A DNA stretch of 64,000 nt from Comamonas suwonensis (GCF_012844455.2 NZ_JABBCQ020000021.1:1-64000); one strand, 5' to 3'; shown: positions 1-10,052, counted from the first letter of the stretch. The notes: generated by a model from the letters alone, not told the origin. Translations and numbers: made by a program.

Positions 1-2
1 CT

Positions 3-215
3 GTAGCGGTGCAGAACATGTCATCCAACTACGGCAAGGTGAACATCTCTGGCAACTCGAGTCAGACCACATCCATCTACGGTGCGTCGATTGTGGCGAA
101 TCTGGCCAACGGTGCTTTTGCACATGCCTATCAGAACATCGCCTCGAACGACTCCTGCGATCCCCCCCCAGTGGTCTGCGTAGGCCCGGCCTGCGGCCCA
201 TACGCAATGCGCTAA
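3..215 (+). CDS. C-terminal end of an unrecognised small protein (5' truncated by the window edge)
   Basis: The frame is open from the first complete codon and ends at a TAA at 213-215, so the beginning probably lies before the window. The visible 70 residues are rich in Asn, Ser, Gly and Ala, with a short stretch NISGNSSQTTSIYGAS and a cysteine-containing tail. I do not recognise a family. It lies about 100 bases before a signal-peptide protein and a CsgG-like lipoprotein on the same strand, so it may be a secreted substrate of that locus; this is inference only. A GTG at position 9 could in principle be a start, but no ribosome-binding site can be judged there. Confidence 0.45.
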   Translation, partial: VAVQNMSSNYGKVNISGNSSQTTSIYGASIVANLANGAFAHAYQNIASNDSCDPPPVVCVGPACGPYAMR

Positions 216-314
216 GCAAGCGAACTCAGCCGGCCCAGCCACGGGCTGGCTGAACATGCATCCGTACTTGCGCACGCGATACGGCCATCCACTGCGACTG
301 CCTGGAGGCTTGTC

Positions 315-713
315 ATGACTTCCTCTATCCGAATTCTTTGCACCTTCATGGCGGCTCTGCTGACCGCGCATATCAGCTCCTGGGCCGCTCCGGGCGAAGA
401 CCCGGTCGCGATTACCGGACGCGTCAATTATCTGCAGCTCCCTCTTGCGCCCGTCACACGCTCTACTAGCGTTCAGTATCTCCAGCAGATGCCCGATGAT
501 GCCGCCGCCAAAATTAGCCGCTATACCGCCAAGGCCTATAGCAACAACCTCGGTGAGATCAAAACAGAAAAAGATGTTGTGCAGTCCGTGCAGACCAAGG
601 GCATGCAGACCAATTGCTATCAGTCCATTGGAAGCGTTGTCGCGCCTAAAGGCATGGGAAATAACGAGCAAGTCGTGGTGCTACGTGGCGATGTCATCAA
701 TATCTGCAATTGA
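315..713 (+). CDS. Small secreted protein of unknown function
   Basis: 132 residues with a clear N-terminal signal peptide (hydrophobic residues about 4-20, cleavage probably after SSWA near residue 23), so it should be exported by Sec. The mature part has two cysteines (in TNCYQ and the C-terminal ICN) that could form a disulphide in the periplasm. The start is supported by TGGAGG about 6 bases upstream. It sits between the truncated protein at the left edge and the CsgG-like lipoprotein, all on the plus strand, and may be an accessory or substrate of that system, in the way HfaA and CsgA-type proteins accompany HfaB/CsgG; I cannot confirm homology. Confidence 0.6.
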   Translation: MTSSIRILCTFMAALLTAHISSWAAPGEDPVAITGRVNYLQLPLAPVTRSTSVQYLQQMPDDAAAKISRYTAKAYSNNLGEIKTEKDVVQSVQTKGMQTNCYQSIGSVVAPKGMGNNEQVVVLRGDVINICN

Positions 714-811
714 ATAAGAAGTGGCAACCAGCGCTGCGTCACGACTCATTCAGGGCTGAATGAATCTCACCAAACAGATCCACTCCATAAAAGCAAATTC
801 AAGAGGTCATC

Positions 812-2509
812 ATGGAACGCACTGAAGTGGAGACAGTGACATGCAAAGCCGGGCAAGGCCTGCAGAAAGGCCGCATCACCCAACTCTGGTATTGGCTGGG
901 CTCGGCGCTGATACTGGCCAATACGGGCTGCGGCCAGCTGGATGCCCGCCGCCATACCGACGCTCATGAAATGGCAACCACGGTGAACCGGCCTGTGGTT
1001 CGCCCGGTTCGCTCCATCTCCAGCTTCTCCGAATCACTCAGCTGCATGGACCACATGCTGCGAGCGGCTGAGCTGCCTACGACCTTGATCAGTAGCAAAC
1101 AATTCCCGGACTTCTCGGGCAAGGTGCCGGTCGCCGTCAAGGACATGGTGGTGACATCGCTCTCGCAGATGTCGCACCTGAGCAATGCCTTCCGATATGT
1201 GGATTACGAAGTAGACATCGCCCGTCAGGACACTGTTCAGAACCTGACCACGATTTTGCTCAACAACAACCAGATGCAGCTGCAGCGCCCTGCCCTGTAC
1301 GTCTCTGGCGCTATCGCGTTTGTGGATCAGAACGTGATCAGTCAGCGCAGAACCGCCGGGATTTCTGGCGACCGTGTGGATCTTGGACACAGCAAAAGCA
1401 ACACCGCCACCGTCGTCGCACTCGAAGCCCATCTGGGAGATTTTCGTACCCGCACCATCATTCCGGGACTGGATTCCGCCAATGAGGTGGTGATCGGCGG
1501 CGCTGGCGACGGGCTTGATCTCGCAGGCCGCATCGGAAGCTACGGCGTACGGTTCAATGTAGGGCGCGACTATGCCATGGGAACCGGAGGCGCTTTGCGC
1601 ACTCTGGTCGATCTGGCCATGATCGAACTGGTGGGGAAATGGGCTCGCGTGCCCTACTGGCAATGTCTGATGCTCGATCAGACCAACCCCAGTTTTCAGC
1701 GCCAGATGCGCGACTGGTTTGACGCAAGCGGCCCCGAGGGCCAGTTGCGCCTGGTGCGCTCTTCCTTGATCAGCCGCGGCTATCTGCCCAACAACCAGGA
1801 AAACCTGAACGCCAACGCGCCCGCCCTGCGCGAAGCCCTTGCCCAATTTCAAGCGGACAAAGGTGTGATCGTCAGCGGCACCATCACTTTTCCCACCTAC
1901 GAAGCCGCGCTGCGTAACTTTGTAGGTCTCGATCAAGAGGGAGCTCTGACGCGCATCGGCTGGAACAATGACAGCATGCAGACCAGCACGGCATCTCGCT
2001 CACCTTGGCCGTCCTGGAACATCAACCTGCAGCTGGAAAACCCCCAGCCCGCTGGCGCCCGCCCAGCCTTCACCGAAGGCGAGCAAATCTTCCTGTCAGC
2101 CACGGTTTCAAAGGCATCGCACCTTTATTGCTACTACGTTGACAGCGCCGGCACTGTCACGCGTCTGCTGCCCAATGCACTGCAGACCAGCACACTGCTC
2201 TCGGCAGACCAAGCCGTGCGCATTCCCGACTGGATGAGCCCCAGCCCAGGCTTCATTCTGGATGCAGGCAAGCCAGGTAGCGAAAACGTGATCTGCATCG
2301 CGACAGCCCATGACGCCATGCCAAGACTATCTGCAGACATGCAGGGCCCGGCGCTCACGGTGATGAAGGATGTGCGAGGTACCCAGGGTGTACTGGATCG
2401 ATTCCAGCAAGCGCTGGGCAGCGAGGGACATGTCGTGCAAAACATCAACTGGAACGTGATCGCCCGCAAGACCCCGCCCGCTGAAGCCCCTGAAAAAGGA
2501 GCGAAGTAA
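812..2509 (+). CDS. CsgG/HfaB-like lipoprotein with peptidoglycan-binding and DUF4384-like regions
   Basis: 565 residues, start supported by AAGAGG 5 bases upstream. A hydrophobic stretch ends in ANTGC (Cys40), an imperfect lipobox, consistent with an outer-membrane lipoprotein. Residues about 70-290 resemble the CsgG/HfaB fold (FRYVDYEVD, ALYVSGAIAFVDQNV). Residues about 310-370 (SSLISRGYLPNN, LAQFQADKGV) look like a peptidoglycan_binding_1 repeat, and residues about 400-510 (FTEGEQIFLSATVSKASHLYCYYVD) look like DUF4384. CsgG proteins form secretion pores for curli-type fibres; the extra domains would tie the pore to the cell wall. The stop overlaps the start of the next gene (TAATG), indicating translational coupling. 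Domain calls are by eye. Confidence 0.6.
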   Translation: MERTEVETVTCKAGQGLQKGRITQLWYWLGSALILANTGCGQLDARRHTDAHEMATTVNRPVVRPVRSISSFSESLSCMDHMLRAAELPTTLISSKQFPDFSGKVPVAVKDMVVTSLSQMSHLSNAFRYVDYEVDIARQDTVQNLTTILLNNNQMQLQRPALYVSGAIAFVDQNVISQRRTAGISGDRVDLGHSKSNTATVVALEAHLGDFRTRTIIPGLDSANEVVIGGAGDGLDLAGRIGSYGVRFNVGRDYAMGTGGALRTLVDLAMIELVGKWARVPYWQCLMLDQTNPSFQRQMRDWFDASGPEGQLRLVRSSLISRGYLPNNQENLNANAPALREALAQFQADKGVIVSGTITFPTYEAALRNFVGLDQEGALTRIGWNNDSMQTSTASRSPWPSWNINLQLENPQPAGARPAFTEGEQIFLSATVSKASHLYCYYVDSAGTVTRLLPNALQTSTLLSADQAVRIPDWMSPSPGFILDAGKPGSENVICIATAHDAMPRLSADMQGPALTVMKDVRGTQGVLDRFQQALGSEGHVVQNINWNVIARKTPPAEAPEKGAK

Positions 2510-3753
2510 TGCCCCGACAGCAGCCTGAGCTCTGTAGCCTCGCGGCAGTCGGCCAAGGGCTTGCGCTGTTGATCCTGATCTTGGTCTGTGCGGAGGCGGC
2601 AGAGGCTCGCACCCGCTCTGCGGAAGCTGCCCACTGGAGCGCTCTGCAACCTCAACCAGTACCCATCGCCAGCACCCCATTGCCTGCTCAGAGCATCCCG
2701 CCCCTCACCACCGACAGCCCTCGCATTGAGGCACCGGCCACGCCTCTGACACCCGGTATCAGCGCCCCTCCGCTCCCCTCTCCGGGCGAAACGCTCATGC
2801 CCAAGGCCGCAGCAGGCATGGTGCTGAACCGAGAAATTGAGCAGCTGCAAAAAACAGCCTCGCCTGCCAGCGGCTACGGCAGCAGTAATGCCAGTGCGCA
2901 GGCCGCGTGGCTGCTGGGCCTGATATATCTGCATGGCACGGGCGTGCGCATCGACCAGCCACTCGCTTTGCAGTGGTTTGAACGCGCGGCGCGCAAAGGG
3001 CGCGAGCCTTGGGCTTTTGCCGGTCTTGCCTGGTGCGCCATTGATGGCTGCGGCACCGCCGCCAACCCGGCAACCGCCACTCAATCCATCAGTCGCTTAC
3101 GGGCCGCGCACCCCGCGCGCGCAGATTTTTTGGCCTGGCTTCAGGCCGCACGCCTCAAGCCCTTGCAGCTCAACACGGCATCGGCAGGTGCCAGCCCCGC
3201 CGCGCCCGAGCGGCAGCTGCTGGAGCGTGCTGCTGCCGCGGGTGACATTCAGGCCAATATCGAGCTGGGGATTCAAGCATTCGCCAGCAAGCAAACCTCA
3301 CAGGCTGTGACCTACTTTCGCCGGGTGGCTGCGCGCTCTTCTGTGGCCGCAGAAAACCTGCGCATTGTCCAGTCGCGAGGTCAAGCCTCTGAAGCAGCAG
3401 CACCCTCGGCTCACCCGGGATCGGCACAGTTCGCACTCGATATGGCCCGCATGTACCACCGCGGGCAAGGCGTGCCCGCCAACTATGCGGAAGCTCTGCG
3501 CTTTTACCGCCTGGCTGAGCAGCGTGGCAGCTCGGAGGCCCACAAGATGATTGAACTCATTTTCTCCAGACCCATGCCCAACGGCAGCTTTGACCCAGGC
3601 TGGATGCAGCAACTCGCCAGGGTTGACCTCAGCCACGCCACCCCGCAGATTGCCAGCAGTGTCACGGCGTTGCAGCTTCAGCGTGAGCCGACTCCGTTGT
3701 TCGACCTTCTGCCTGCCGTCTGGCAAAAAAGGCAGCAAGCGATTGCGCCGTAA
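2509..3753 (+). CDS. Sel1-repeat secreted/periplasmic protein
   Basis: 414 residues. The N-terminus has a hydrophobic segment (residues about 12-30) that fits a signal peptide, then a proline-rich linker to about residue 95. Sel1-type TPR repeats are visible at about 125-165 (LGLIYLHGTGVRIDQPLALQWFER) and again near 310-345 (MARMYHRGQGVPANYAEALRFYR). Sel1 repeats mediate protein-protein contacts. Its ATG overlaps the stop codon of the CsgG-like gene, so the two are co-translated and probably work together, perhaps as a secretion-associated scaffold. The exact role is unknown. It is convergent with the aldo/keto reductase that follows. Confidence 0.65.
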   Translation: MPRQQPELCSLAAVGQGLALLILILVCAEAAEARTRSAEAAHWSALQPQPVPIASTPLPAQSIPPLTTDSPRIEAPATPLTPGISAPPLPSPGETLMPKAAAGMVLNREIEQLQKTASPASGYGSSNASAQAAWLLGLIYLHGTGVRIDQPLALQWFERAARKGREPWAFAGLAWCAIDGCGTAANPATATQSISRLRAAHPARADFLAWLQAARLKPLQLNTASAGASPAAPERQLLERAAAAGDIQANIELGIQAFASKQTSQAVTYFRRVAARSSVAAENLRIVQSRGQASEAAAPSAHPGSAQFALDMARMYHRGQGVPANYAEALRFYRLAEQRGSSEAHKMIELIFSRPMPNGSFDPGWMQQLARVDLSHATPQIASSVTALQLQREPTPLFDLLPAVWQKRQQAIAP

Positions 3754-3797
3754 CGCCCGCTGCTGCCTTGACCACCTAAAAAGCTGAAACCGGGCGA

Positions 3798-4820
3798 TCA
3801 ACCCGGACGCTTTTCAAACGCATACTTTTCAGTATCCACCTCGCCCTGGCCTTGCAGCGCATAGCGGTCACCGGCAATGGCTTCAGGCTTGAAAATGTCA
3901 TCCAGCTCGGCCAGCAACTCAGAGCTCAGCTTCACGCTGCCGCCACGCACATCTTCGTGCAGATGGTCCACCTTGGTGGTGCCGGGCAACGCGATCACAT
4001 GCTCGCCCTGCGCCAGCACCCAGGCAATGGCCAGCTCGGCCAGCGTGCAATCGGCTTTTTCAGCCACCGCCTGCATAGGGGCCAGCAGGCGCAGGTTCCG
4101 CGCATAGGCATCTGCCGTAAAACGCGGCATGGTGGCGCGGATATCGCCTTTGACTAGATCATCCACTTGCTGCAACTTGCCGCTCAAAAAGGCGCGCCCC
4201 ATGGGGCTGAAGGCCACATAGGCAATGCCCAGCTCTTTGCAGGCGGCCAGCGTGCCCAGTTCTGCATTGCGCGACCACAGCGAATATTCGCTTTGCAGGG
4301 CCGCAATCGGATGTTCCTTATGGGCGCGACGCAAAGCTTCGACACCGACTTCGGACAGACCCAGTGCGCGAATTTTTCCCTCGTCCTTCAGGCGCGCCAT
4401 CTCGCCCACGGATTCCTCGATGGGCACGTTCTTGTCCCAGCGGTGCAGGTAGTAAAGGTCGATCACGTCCGTGCCCAGGCGTTGCAGGCTGTCTTCGCAG
4501 TTCTGGCGCAGGGTTTTGGGGCGACCGTCAATCACGCGGCGCATGACGCCATCGTCGCCACGCACGCCGGCCATGCCGCCTTTGCTGGCCAGAGTGATGC
4601 GCTGGCGGTTAGGCTTGAGCACGGGGCCGACCAGCGATTCGCTGGCACCAAAGCCATAAAGCGCAGCGGTGTCGAACATCGTCACGCCCGCATCAAGGGC
4701 CGCGTGCAGCACGGAGTGAGACTGCTCGGTGGAGACTGGGCTGCCATACGCGTGGCAGAAATTCATGCAGCCCAGCGCGACGTTCGCCACGCTGAATGGG
4801 CCTAGTGCTCGGTTTTGCAC
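3798..4820 (-). CDS. Aldo/keto reductase
   Basis: 340 residues, a usual length for the family. The catalytic tetrad is visible: Asp50 and Tyr55 (FDTAALYG), Lys80 (ASKGG) and His126 (YYLHRWD). The TIM-barrel C-terminus carries the NADPH-binding stretch VIALPGTTKVDHLHED. Such enzymes reduce aldehydes and ketones with NADPH in the cytoplasm; the sequence most resembles the broad AKR13/YajO-like group and the substrate cannot be told. The start is GTG with AGGAG 6 bases upstream. It lies downstream of the pmd operon on the same strand but beyond that operon's terminator, so it is probably transcribed separately. Confidence 0.85.
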   Translation of the reverse strand: MQNRALGPFSVANVALGCMNFCHAYGSPVSTEQSHSVLHAALDAGVTMFDTAALYGFGASESLVGPVLKPNRQRITLASKGGMAGVRGDDGVMRRVIDGRPKTLRQNCEDSLQRLGTDVIDLYYLHRWDKNVPIEESVGEMARLKDEGKIRALGLSEVGVEALRRAHKEHPIAALQSEYSLWSRNAELGTLAACKELGIAYVAFSPMGRAFLSGKLQQVDDLVKGDIRATMPRFTADAYARNLRLLAPMQAVAEKADCTLAELAIAWVLAQGEHVIALPGTTKVDHLHEDVRGGSVKLSSELLAELDDIFKPEAIAGDRYALQGQGEVDTEKYAFEKRPG

Positions 4821-4845
4821 GGAGACTCCTTGAAATTACAAAATT

Positions 4846-4900
4846 AAAGCATTTATAGCCGATAGCCCAATGAGATAAAGCGCTGGCAGCTATCAACATA
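4846..4900. repeat. Intergenic AGCGCT...AGCTATCA short repeat copy
   Basis: The stretch contains AAAGCGCTGGCAGCTATCAA (4877-4896). The same paired words AGCGCT and AGCTATCA (or the complement TGATAGCT) recur in several other intergenic gaps of this window, so this is one copy of a dispersed intergenic sequence family. Confidence 0.45.
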
Positions 4901-4904
4901 GAAG

Positions 4905-4934
4905 CAAAAAAGGCCGGAGCATGCCCCGGCCTTT
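4905..4934 (-). terminator. Rho-independent terminator of the pmd operon
   Basis: Perfect 9-base stem AAAGGCCGG (4909-4917) and CCGGCCTTT (4926-4934) with an 8-base loop. Read on the minus strand the stem is followed by a run of six T, about 25 bases after the pmdC stop codon. Confidence 0.85.
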
Positions 4935-4959
4935 GTCTGCATCAATCCATCATCCGAAC

Positions 4960-5918
4960 TTACTCGGCGTTCAGTTGCTGCTCCAGGTCGTGCAAAACCT
5001 TGTAGCAGTTGAACACTTGCTGCACGCTGGAGTTGGGCTCGCGGCCTTCGCGGATAGCCGCGAAGAATTCGCGGTCCTGCAGCTCGATGCCGTTCATGGA
5101 CACATCGACGTTAGAGACATCAATCTTCTCTTCCTTGCCGGTGTACAGGTCGTCGTAACGGGCCAAATAGGTGCCGGTATCGCCGATGTAGCGGAAGAAA
5201 GTACCCAGAGGGCCATCGTTGTTGAACGACAGGCTCAAGGTGCAGATGGCACCGTTGGCGGCCTTGAGCTGAATGCTCATGTCCATGGCAATGCCCAGAT
5301 CCTTGTGAATCGGGCCTTGCACGGCATTGGCCTTGACGATGGGGCTGCCCGCTTGATACGCAAACAGGTCCACGGTGTGGGCAGCGTGGTGCCACAGCAG
5401 GTGGTCGGTCCAGCTACGGGCCTGGCCCAGCGCATTCATGTTGGTGCGGCGGAAAAAGTAGGTTTGCACATCCATTTGCTGGATGTTGAACTCACCGGCT
5501 TCAATCTTCTTGTGCACCCACTGGTGGCTGGGGTTAAAGCGACGGGTGTGGCCCACCATGGCGACCAGACCGGTCTGCTTTTGCAGCTCGGCCACTTCCT
5601 GCGCATCCTTCAGGGCGTCAGCAAGAGGAATTTCAACTTGCACATGCTTGCCGGCCTTCAGGCAGGCAATGGACTGCTCGGCGTGCATTTGCGTGGGCGT
5701 GCACAGAATGACGGCATCGACTTCAGGCAGCGCCAGCGCATCAGCCAGGTCGGTGCAGACATGCTTGATGCCGTACTTGTCAGCCACTTCCTGGGTTTGA
5801 TCCAGACGACGCCCGACCAGCGAGACGACTTCCACGCCGTCGATGTTCTTGATGCCGTCCAGGTGCTTGATGCCGAAGGCACCCGCGCCAGCCAGCGCGA
5901 CTTTGATGGTCTTGCTCA

Positions 5919-5919
<1 letters not shown>
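4960..5919 (-). CDS. pmdC: 4-carboxy-2-hydroxymuconate-6-semialdehyde dehydrogenase
   Basis: 319 residues, Gfo/Idh/MocA oxidoreductase. The N-terminal Rossmann fold shows GAGAFG (residues 11-16) and LCTPTQMHAEQ; the C-terminal part has HHAAHTVDLFAYQ. PmdC/LigC oxidises the hemiacetal form of 4-carboxy-2-hydroxymuconate-6-semialdehyde, the product of PmdAB, to 2-pyrone-4,6-dicarboxylate with NADP. The assignment is strengthened by position as the last gene of a complete protocatechuate 4,5-cleavage operon. Its ATG overlaps the TAA of pmdB by one base, giving tight translational coupling. A strong terminator follows. Confidence 0.95.
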
Positions 5920-6791
<872 letters not shown>

Positions 6792-7250
6792 TTAGTTGCT
6801 TTCCTTGTTCGCTGTACCTGTGCCACCGGCGCTGCCTTGAGGCTGGCGGTGGGCCTGTGCATCGCCCTCTTCGCCCACATAGCGGTTGCCCTCAACCGAG
6901 CGGCCGCCAGCGACCATCATTGCGCGGTACTCGTCTTCGGTCATGCCGGTCATGGAGCCCGCCATCTGCTGGAAGCTCTTGCCATCGGTGGAGCCGATCT
7001 TGGCCAGAAAATAGATATTGCCGCCGGTGCGCATGCACCAGTTCAGATCGCGGGCCAGCACGGCCTGCTTTTGCTCCTCAGACATGGCCCATTCGTCCAA
7101 ATAAGCGCGCTCATTGGCACGGAAACGATCACGGTTTTCCGGCTTCATCAGCGACATGCAAAACTGGTTGAGCCAGTAGCCCCGACGCGCTTGCTCGGCA
7201 TCAAAAATGATGGTGCCAGGCACGTCCAGATAGGGTTTTTCCAATGCCAT
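6792..7250 (-). CDS. pmdA: Protocatechuate 4,5-dioxygenase alpha (small) subunit
   Basis: The frame is open further upstream, but the real start is the ATG at 7250 (MALEKPYLDVPGTIIFD), preceded by AGGA about 7 bases upstream, giving 152 residues; the upstream extension is shadow coding. LigA family helical subunit that covers the active site of PmdB and helps bind protocatechuate. It shows the family stretches YWLNQFCMSLM and ANERAYLDEWAMSEEQK. The C-terminus is Gly/Asn-rich. pmdB begins three bases after its stop. Confidence 0.95.
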   Translation of the reverse strand: MALEKPYLDVPGTIIFDAEQARRGYWLNQFCMSLMKPENRDRFRANERAYLDEWAMSEEQKQAVLARDLNWCMRTGGNIYFLAKIGSTDGKSFQQMAGSMTGMTEDEYRAMMVAGGRSVEGNRYVGEEGDAQAHRQPQGSAGGTGTANKESN

Positions 7251-7332
7251 AAATTTTCCTCGTTTACGGATGCCCGAGCCCATGCGACAAGGCTCCGGGC
7301 TGTGTCCGGGTGTATGTTTCGCCGGAACTCCG

Positions 7333-8250
7333 TCAGACCTCTTCGGGCCAGTACAGACGCATGGGGTTGTCCACCAGCAGCTTTTGCTGCAGCTCGGCGG
7401 TCGGTGCGATGTGGGGGATGAAGTCCACCAGCAAGCCGTCATCGGGCATATGCTCCTTCAAATTGGGGTGCGGCCAGTCGGTGCCCCACAGCACGCGATC
7501 GGGGAATTCTTCCACCACGCGACGGGCAAACGGCACCACATCCTGATAAGCGTTCTGCTCACCATCCAGCGCCTTGGGACCGGAGACTGACAAACGCTCG
7601 GGGCAGGACACTTTGCTCCACACATTCTTGTGCTCGCGCATGAACTTGAGGAACAGAGCGAACTCTTCGCTGTCCACGCCCTTGGCCACATCGGGGCGAC
7701 CCATATGGTCCACCACCACGGTGGTGGGCAGCGCGGTGAAAAAGTCCCACAGCTCAGGCAGATCCACGGCTTCAAAGTAGATGACCACATGCCAGCCCAG
7801 CTTGTTAATGCGGGCGGCAATCTCCATCAGTTCGTCCTTGGGCGTGAAATCGACCAGGCGCTTGACGAAGTTAAAACGCACACCACGCACACCGGCGTCA
7901 TGCAGCTCCTGCAGCTCGGCATCCGAAATGCTGCGCTTGATCGTGGCCACACCACGGGCCATGCCGCCCGAAGCCTTGCAGGCATCGACCATGGCGCGAT
8001 TGTCCGCACCGTGGCAAGTGGCCTGCACCACCACGTTGCGGGCAAAGCCCAGGTGATCACGCAGTGCAAACAGCTGCGCCTTGCTGGCGTCGCAGGGCGT
8101 GTACTTGCGCTCGGGCGCAAAGGGGAATTCATGGCCGGGGCCAAAGACATGGCAATGCGCATCCACAGCGCCCGCAGGCAGCTTGAAGCGGGGCTTGCTG
8201 GGGTTGGCGTACCAGTCCATCCAGCCGGGGGTCTTTTCAAATTGGCTCAT
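7333..8250 (-). CDS. pmdD: 2-pyrone-4,6-dicarboxylate lactonase (hydrolase)
   Basis: 305 residues, amidohydrolase_2 superfamily with the HxH metal-site-like motif in VDAHCHVFGPG near residue 31-33, a VVVDHMGRPD strand and the terminal WGTDWPHPN motif with the catalytic Asp. LigI/PmdD enzymes open the pyrone ring of 2-pyrone-4,6-dicarboxylate to 4-oxalomesaconate and, unlike most family members, do not need a metal. It lies between the exported hydrolase and pmdA, 82 bases before pmdA, in the pmd operon. Confidence 0.95.
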   Translation of the reverse strand: MSQFEKTPGWMDWYANPSKPRFKLPAGAVDAHCHVFGPGHEFPFAPERKYTPCDASKAQLFALRDHLGFARNVVVQATCHGADNRAMVDACKASGGMARGVATIKRSISDAELQELHDAGVRGVRFNFVKRLVDFTPKDELMEIAARINKLGWHVVIYFEAVDLPELWDFFTALPTTVVVDHMGRPDVAKGVDSEEFALFLKFMREHKNVWSKVSCPERLSVSGPKALDGEQNAYQDVVPFARRVVEEFPDRVLWGTDWPHPNLKEHMPDDGLLVDFIPHIAPTAELQQKLLVDNPMRLYWPEEV

Positions 8251-8280
8251 GTCAGTCCAGTCGTTATCGTCAAAGAGGGA

Positions 8281-9291
8281 TCAGATCACCATCAAATCCT
8301 TGCCCACCACGGCATCGCCCTTGAAGTGCTTGCGCACACCTTCGAGCAGCATCTCATCGGTGATGCTGGGGTCGTCGCCCGGCACGATGTGCGAGAGCAC
8401 TAGCTTCTTGACGCCCGCAGCGGCGGCAATGCGACCCACGTCGTCGGTCGTGGTGTGGCTGGCCAGCAGATGCTCCTTGAGCGAGGCCGCATTGGGCACG
8501 CGCTTGACCATGGCATCCACGCCGGGCACATAAATCACCTCATGCACCAGCACGTCTGCCCCCTTGGCCAGCTCGGCCACGGCAGGGCAATAGGTCGTGT
8601 CGCCGGAGAAGACGACGGAGCGGTCCTTGGTGTCAAAGCGCAGCGCAAAAGAATCGGTGATCGGCGGGTGAATATTGCGCACCGCCGTGACCTTGACCTT
8701 GTCGTTTTCCAGAATCACGCCGGGCTTGGAGAACTCATGCGTCAGCACCATCTTGCGCAGGTCGGGCTTGCCTTCGTCACCCATGCGGATGTCAATGTCG
8801 AACTTCATGGACTCCATGAAGGCCTTGGTCATCGTATCCAGCGTGGGCGGACCCCATACATCAACCTTGTTGCGCAAACCGGCAGCCCAGGCCGAATACA
8901 GCATGGGGCCGTACTCCAGGTTGTGGTCCGAGTGCATGTGGGTGATGAACACCTTGCTCAGACGCGGCAGGGCAATGCCAGCCTTGACCAGCTGCGCCGC
9001 CACGCCATAGGCGCAATCGACGACAAAGGGTTCGCCATCGATCAGCAGCACACTGGCCGGGTTGGAGCGCTCACCGCCCACGCGCGGGCCGCCCTTGGTG
9101 CCCAGCAAGATGAGTTGTGTGCCCTGCTGCCCGGCAGCAGCCTTGACAGCCTGTGCCAGGGCATTGCTGGAAAAGCCCAGACCCAGTGCACCGGCACCGG
9201 CCAGACTGGCCGCAGAAGCCAGGCATTGGCGACGCGAGAGGTTCACCGATGGCTCGGTGTTGGAGGAAGAGGATTTGATGGAAGAGAACAT
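8281..9291 (-). CDS. Tat-exported metallo-beta-lactamase-fold hydrolase inside the pmd operon
   Basis: 336 residues. The N-terminus carries a twin-arginine signal (SRRQCLASAA near residue 19, then a hydrophobic run ending NALAQA), so the folded enzyme should go to the periplasm. The mature part has the metal-binding motif HMHSDHNLEYG, FSGDTTYCP, and a late LVLSH, typical of the RNase Z/arylsulfatase-like branch of MBL hydrolases. The substrate is unknown; an ester, lactone or sulfate of an aromatic acid would fit the operon. It sits 30 bases upstream of pmdD and 44 after pmdF, in the same direction. It is not part of the pmdUKEFDABC order I know from Comamonas sp. E6. Confidence 0.85.
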   Translation of the reverse strand: MFSSIKSSSSNTEPSVNLSRRQCLASAASLAGAGALGLGFSSNALAQAVKAAAGQQGTQLILLGTKGGPRVGGERSNPASVLLIDGEPFVVDCAYGVAAQLVKAGIALPRLSKVFITHMHSDHNLEYGPMLYSAWAAGLRNKVDVWGPPTLDTMTKAFMESMKFDIDIRMGDEGKPDLRKMVLTHEFSKPGVILENDKVKVTAVRNIHPPITDSFALRFDTKDRSVVFSGDTTYCPAVAELAKGADVLVHEVIYVPGVDAMVKRVPNAASLKEHLLASHTTTDDVGRIAAAAGVKKLVLSHIVPGDDPSITDEMLLEGVRKHFKGDAVVGKDLMVI

Positions 9292-9335
9292 ACGGCGGCT
9301 CCTGTTGTAGTGGTTTTGGGGTGCGTTTGTTCTGA

Positions 9336-10019
9336 TTAGTCGATGTACTTGAGGCCGGCAGCCGCCAGGGGCTCGCGCATCTTGTACATGTCCAGGCCCA
9401 GAATGCCCGAGGCCAGCTTGGCGCGCTTTTCGCCTTCAAAGCTTTCGCGCTTCTGAGCGGCTTCCAGCACTTGTGCAGCACGGGCAGCGGGCACGCAGAC
9501 CACGCCGTCGTCATCGGCCACAATCACATCACCGGGCGTGACCAGCATGCCGGCGCAGACGATGGGGATGTTGACCGAGCCCAGGGTCGCCTTGATGGTT
9601 CCCTTGGAAGAAATGGCTTTGCTCCACACGGGGAAGTCCATCTCCTGCAGTGTCTTCACATCGCGCACGCCGGCATCGATGATCAGCGCGCGCGCGCCGC
9701 GGGCCTGAAAGCTGGTGGCCAGCAGGTCGCCAAAGTAGCCGTCGGTGCACTCGGCAGTGACGGCAGCGACGACGATATCGCCGGGCTGAATCTGCTCGGC
9801 CGCGACGTGCATCATCCAGTTGTCGCCGGGCTGCAGCAGCACCGTGACTGCCGTGCCAGAGACTTGCTTGCCCGCAAAAATGGGGCGCATATAGGGCTTG
9901 AGCAGGCCGACGCGGCCCATGGCTTCGTGCACGGTGGCAGAGCCCAGAGCGGCCAGACCATCGGCCGCCGCGCGATCAGCGCGCTGGATATTGCGGTAAA
10001 CGACGCCGAGTTCGTACAT
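9336..10019 (-). CDS. pmdF: 4-carboxy-4-hydroxy-2-oxoadipate aldolase
   Basis: 227 residues of the RraA-like/HMG-CHA aldolase family. The class II aldolase signature is visible in [11 protein letters not shown] (Arg-Asp of the active site) and [13 protein letters not shown]. LigK/PmdF splits 4-carboxy-4-hydroxy-2-oxoadipate into pyruvate and oxaloacetate, the last step of the pathway, and needs a divalent metal. It follows pmdE at about 130 bases; that gap holds a long imperfect hairpin. Start ATG at 10019. Confidence 0.94.
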   Translation of the reverse strand: MYELGVVYRNIQRADRAAADGLAALGSATVHEAMGRVGLLKPYMRPIFAGKQVSGTAVTVLLQPGDNWMMHVAAEQIQPGDIVVAAVTAECTDGYFGDLLATSFQARGARALIIDAGVRDVKTLQEMDFPVWSKAISSKGTIKATLGSVNIPIVCAGMLVTPGDVIVADDDGVVCVPAARAAQVLEAAQKRESFEGEKRAKLASGILGLDMYKMREPLAAAGLKYID

Positions 10020-10052
10020 GAAATACCTTTTTGCTTAGACATTATTGAATCA

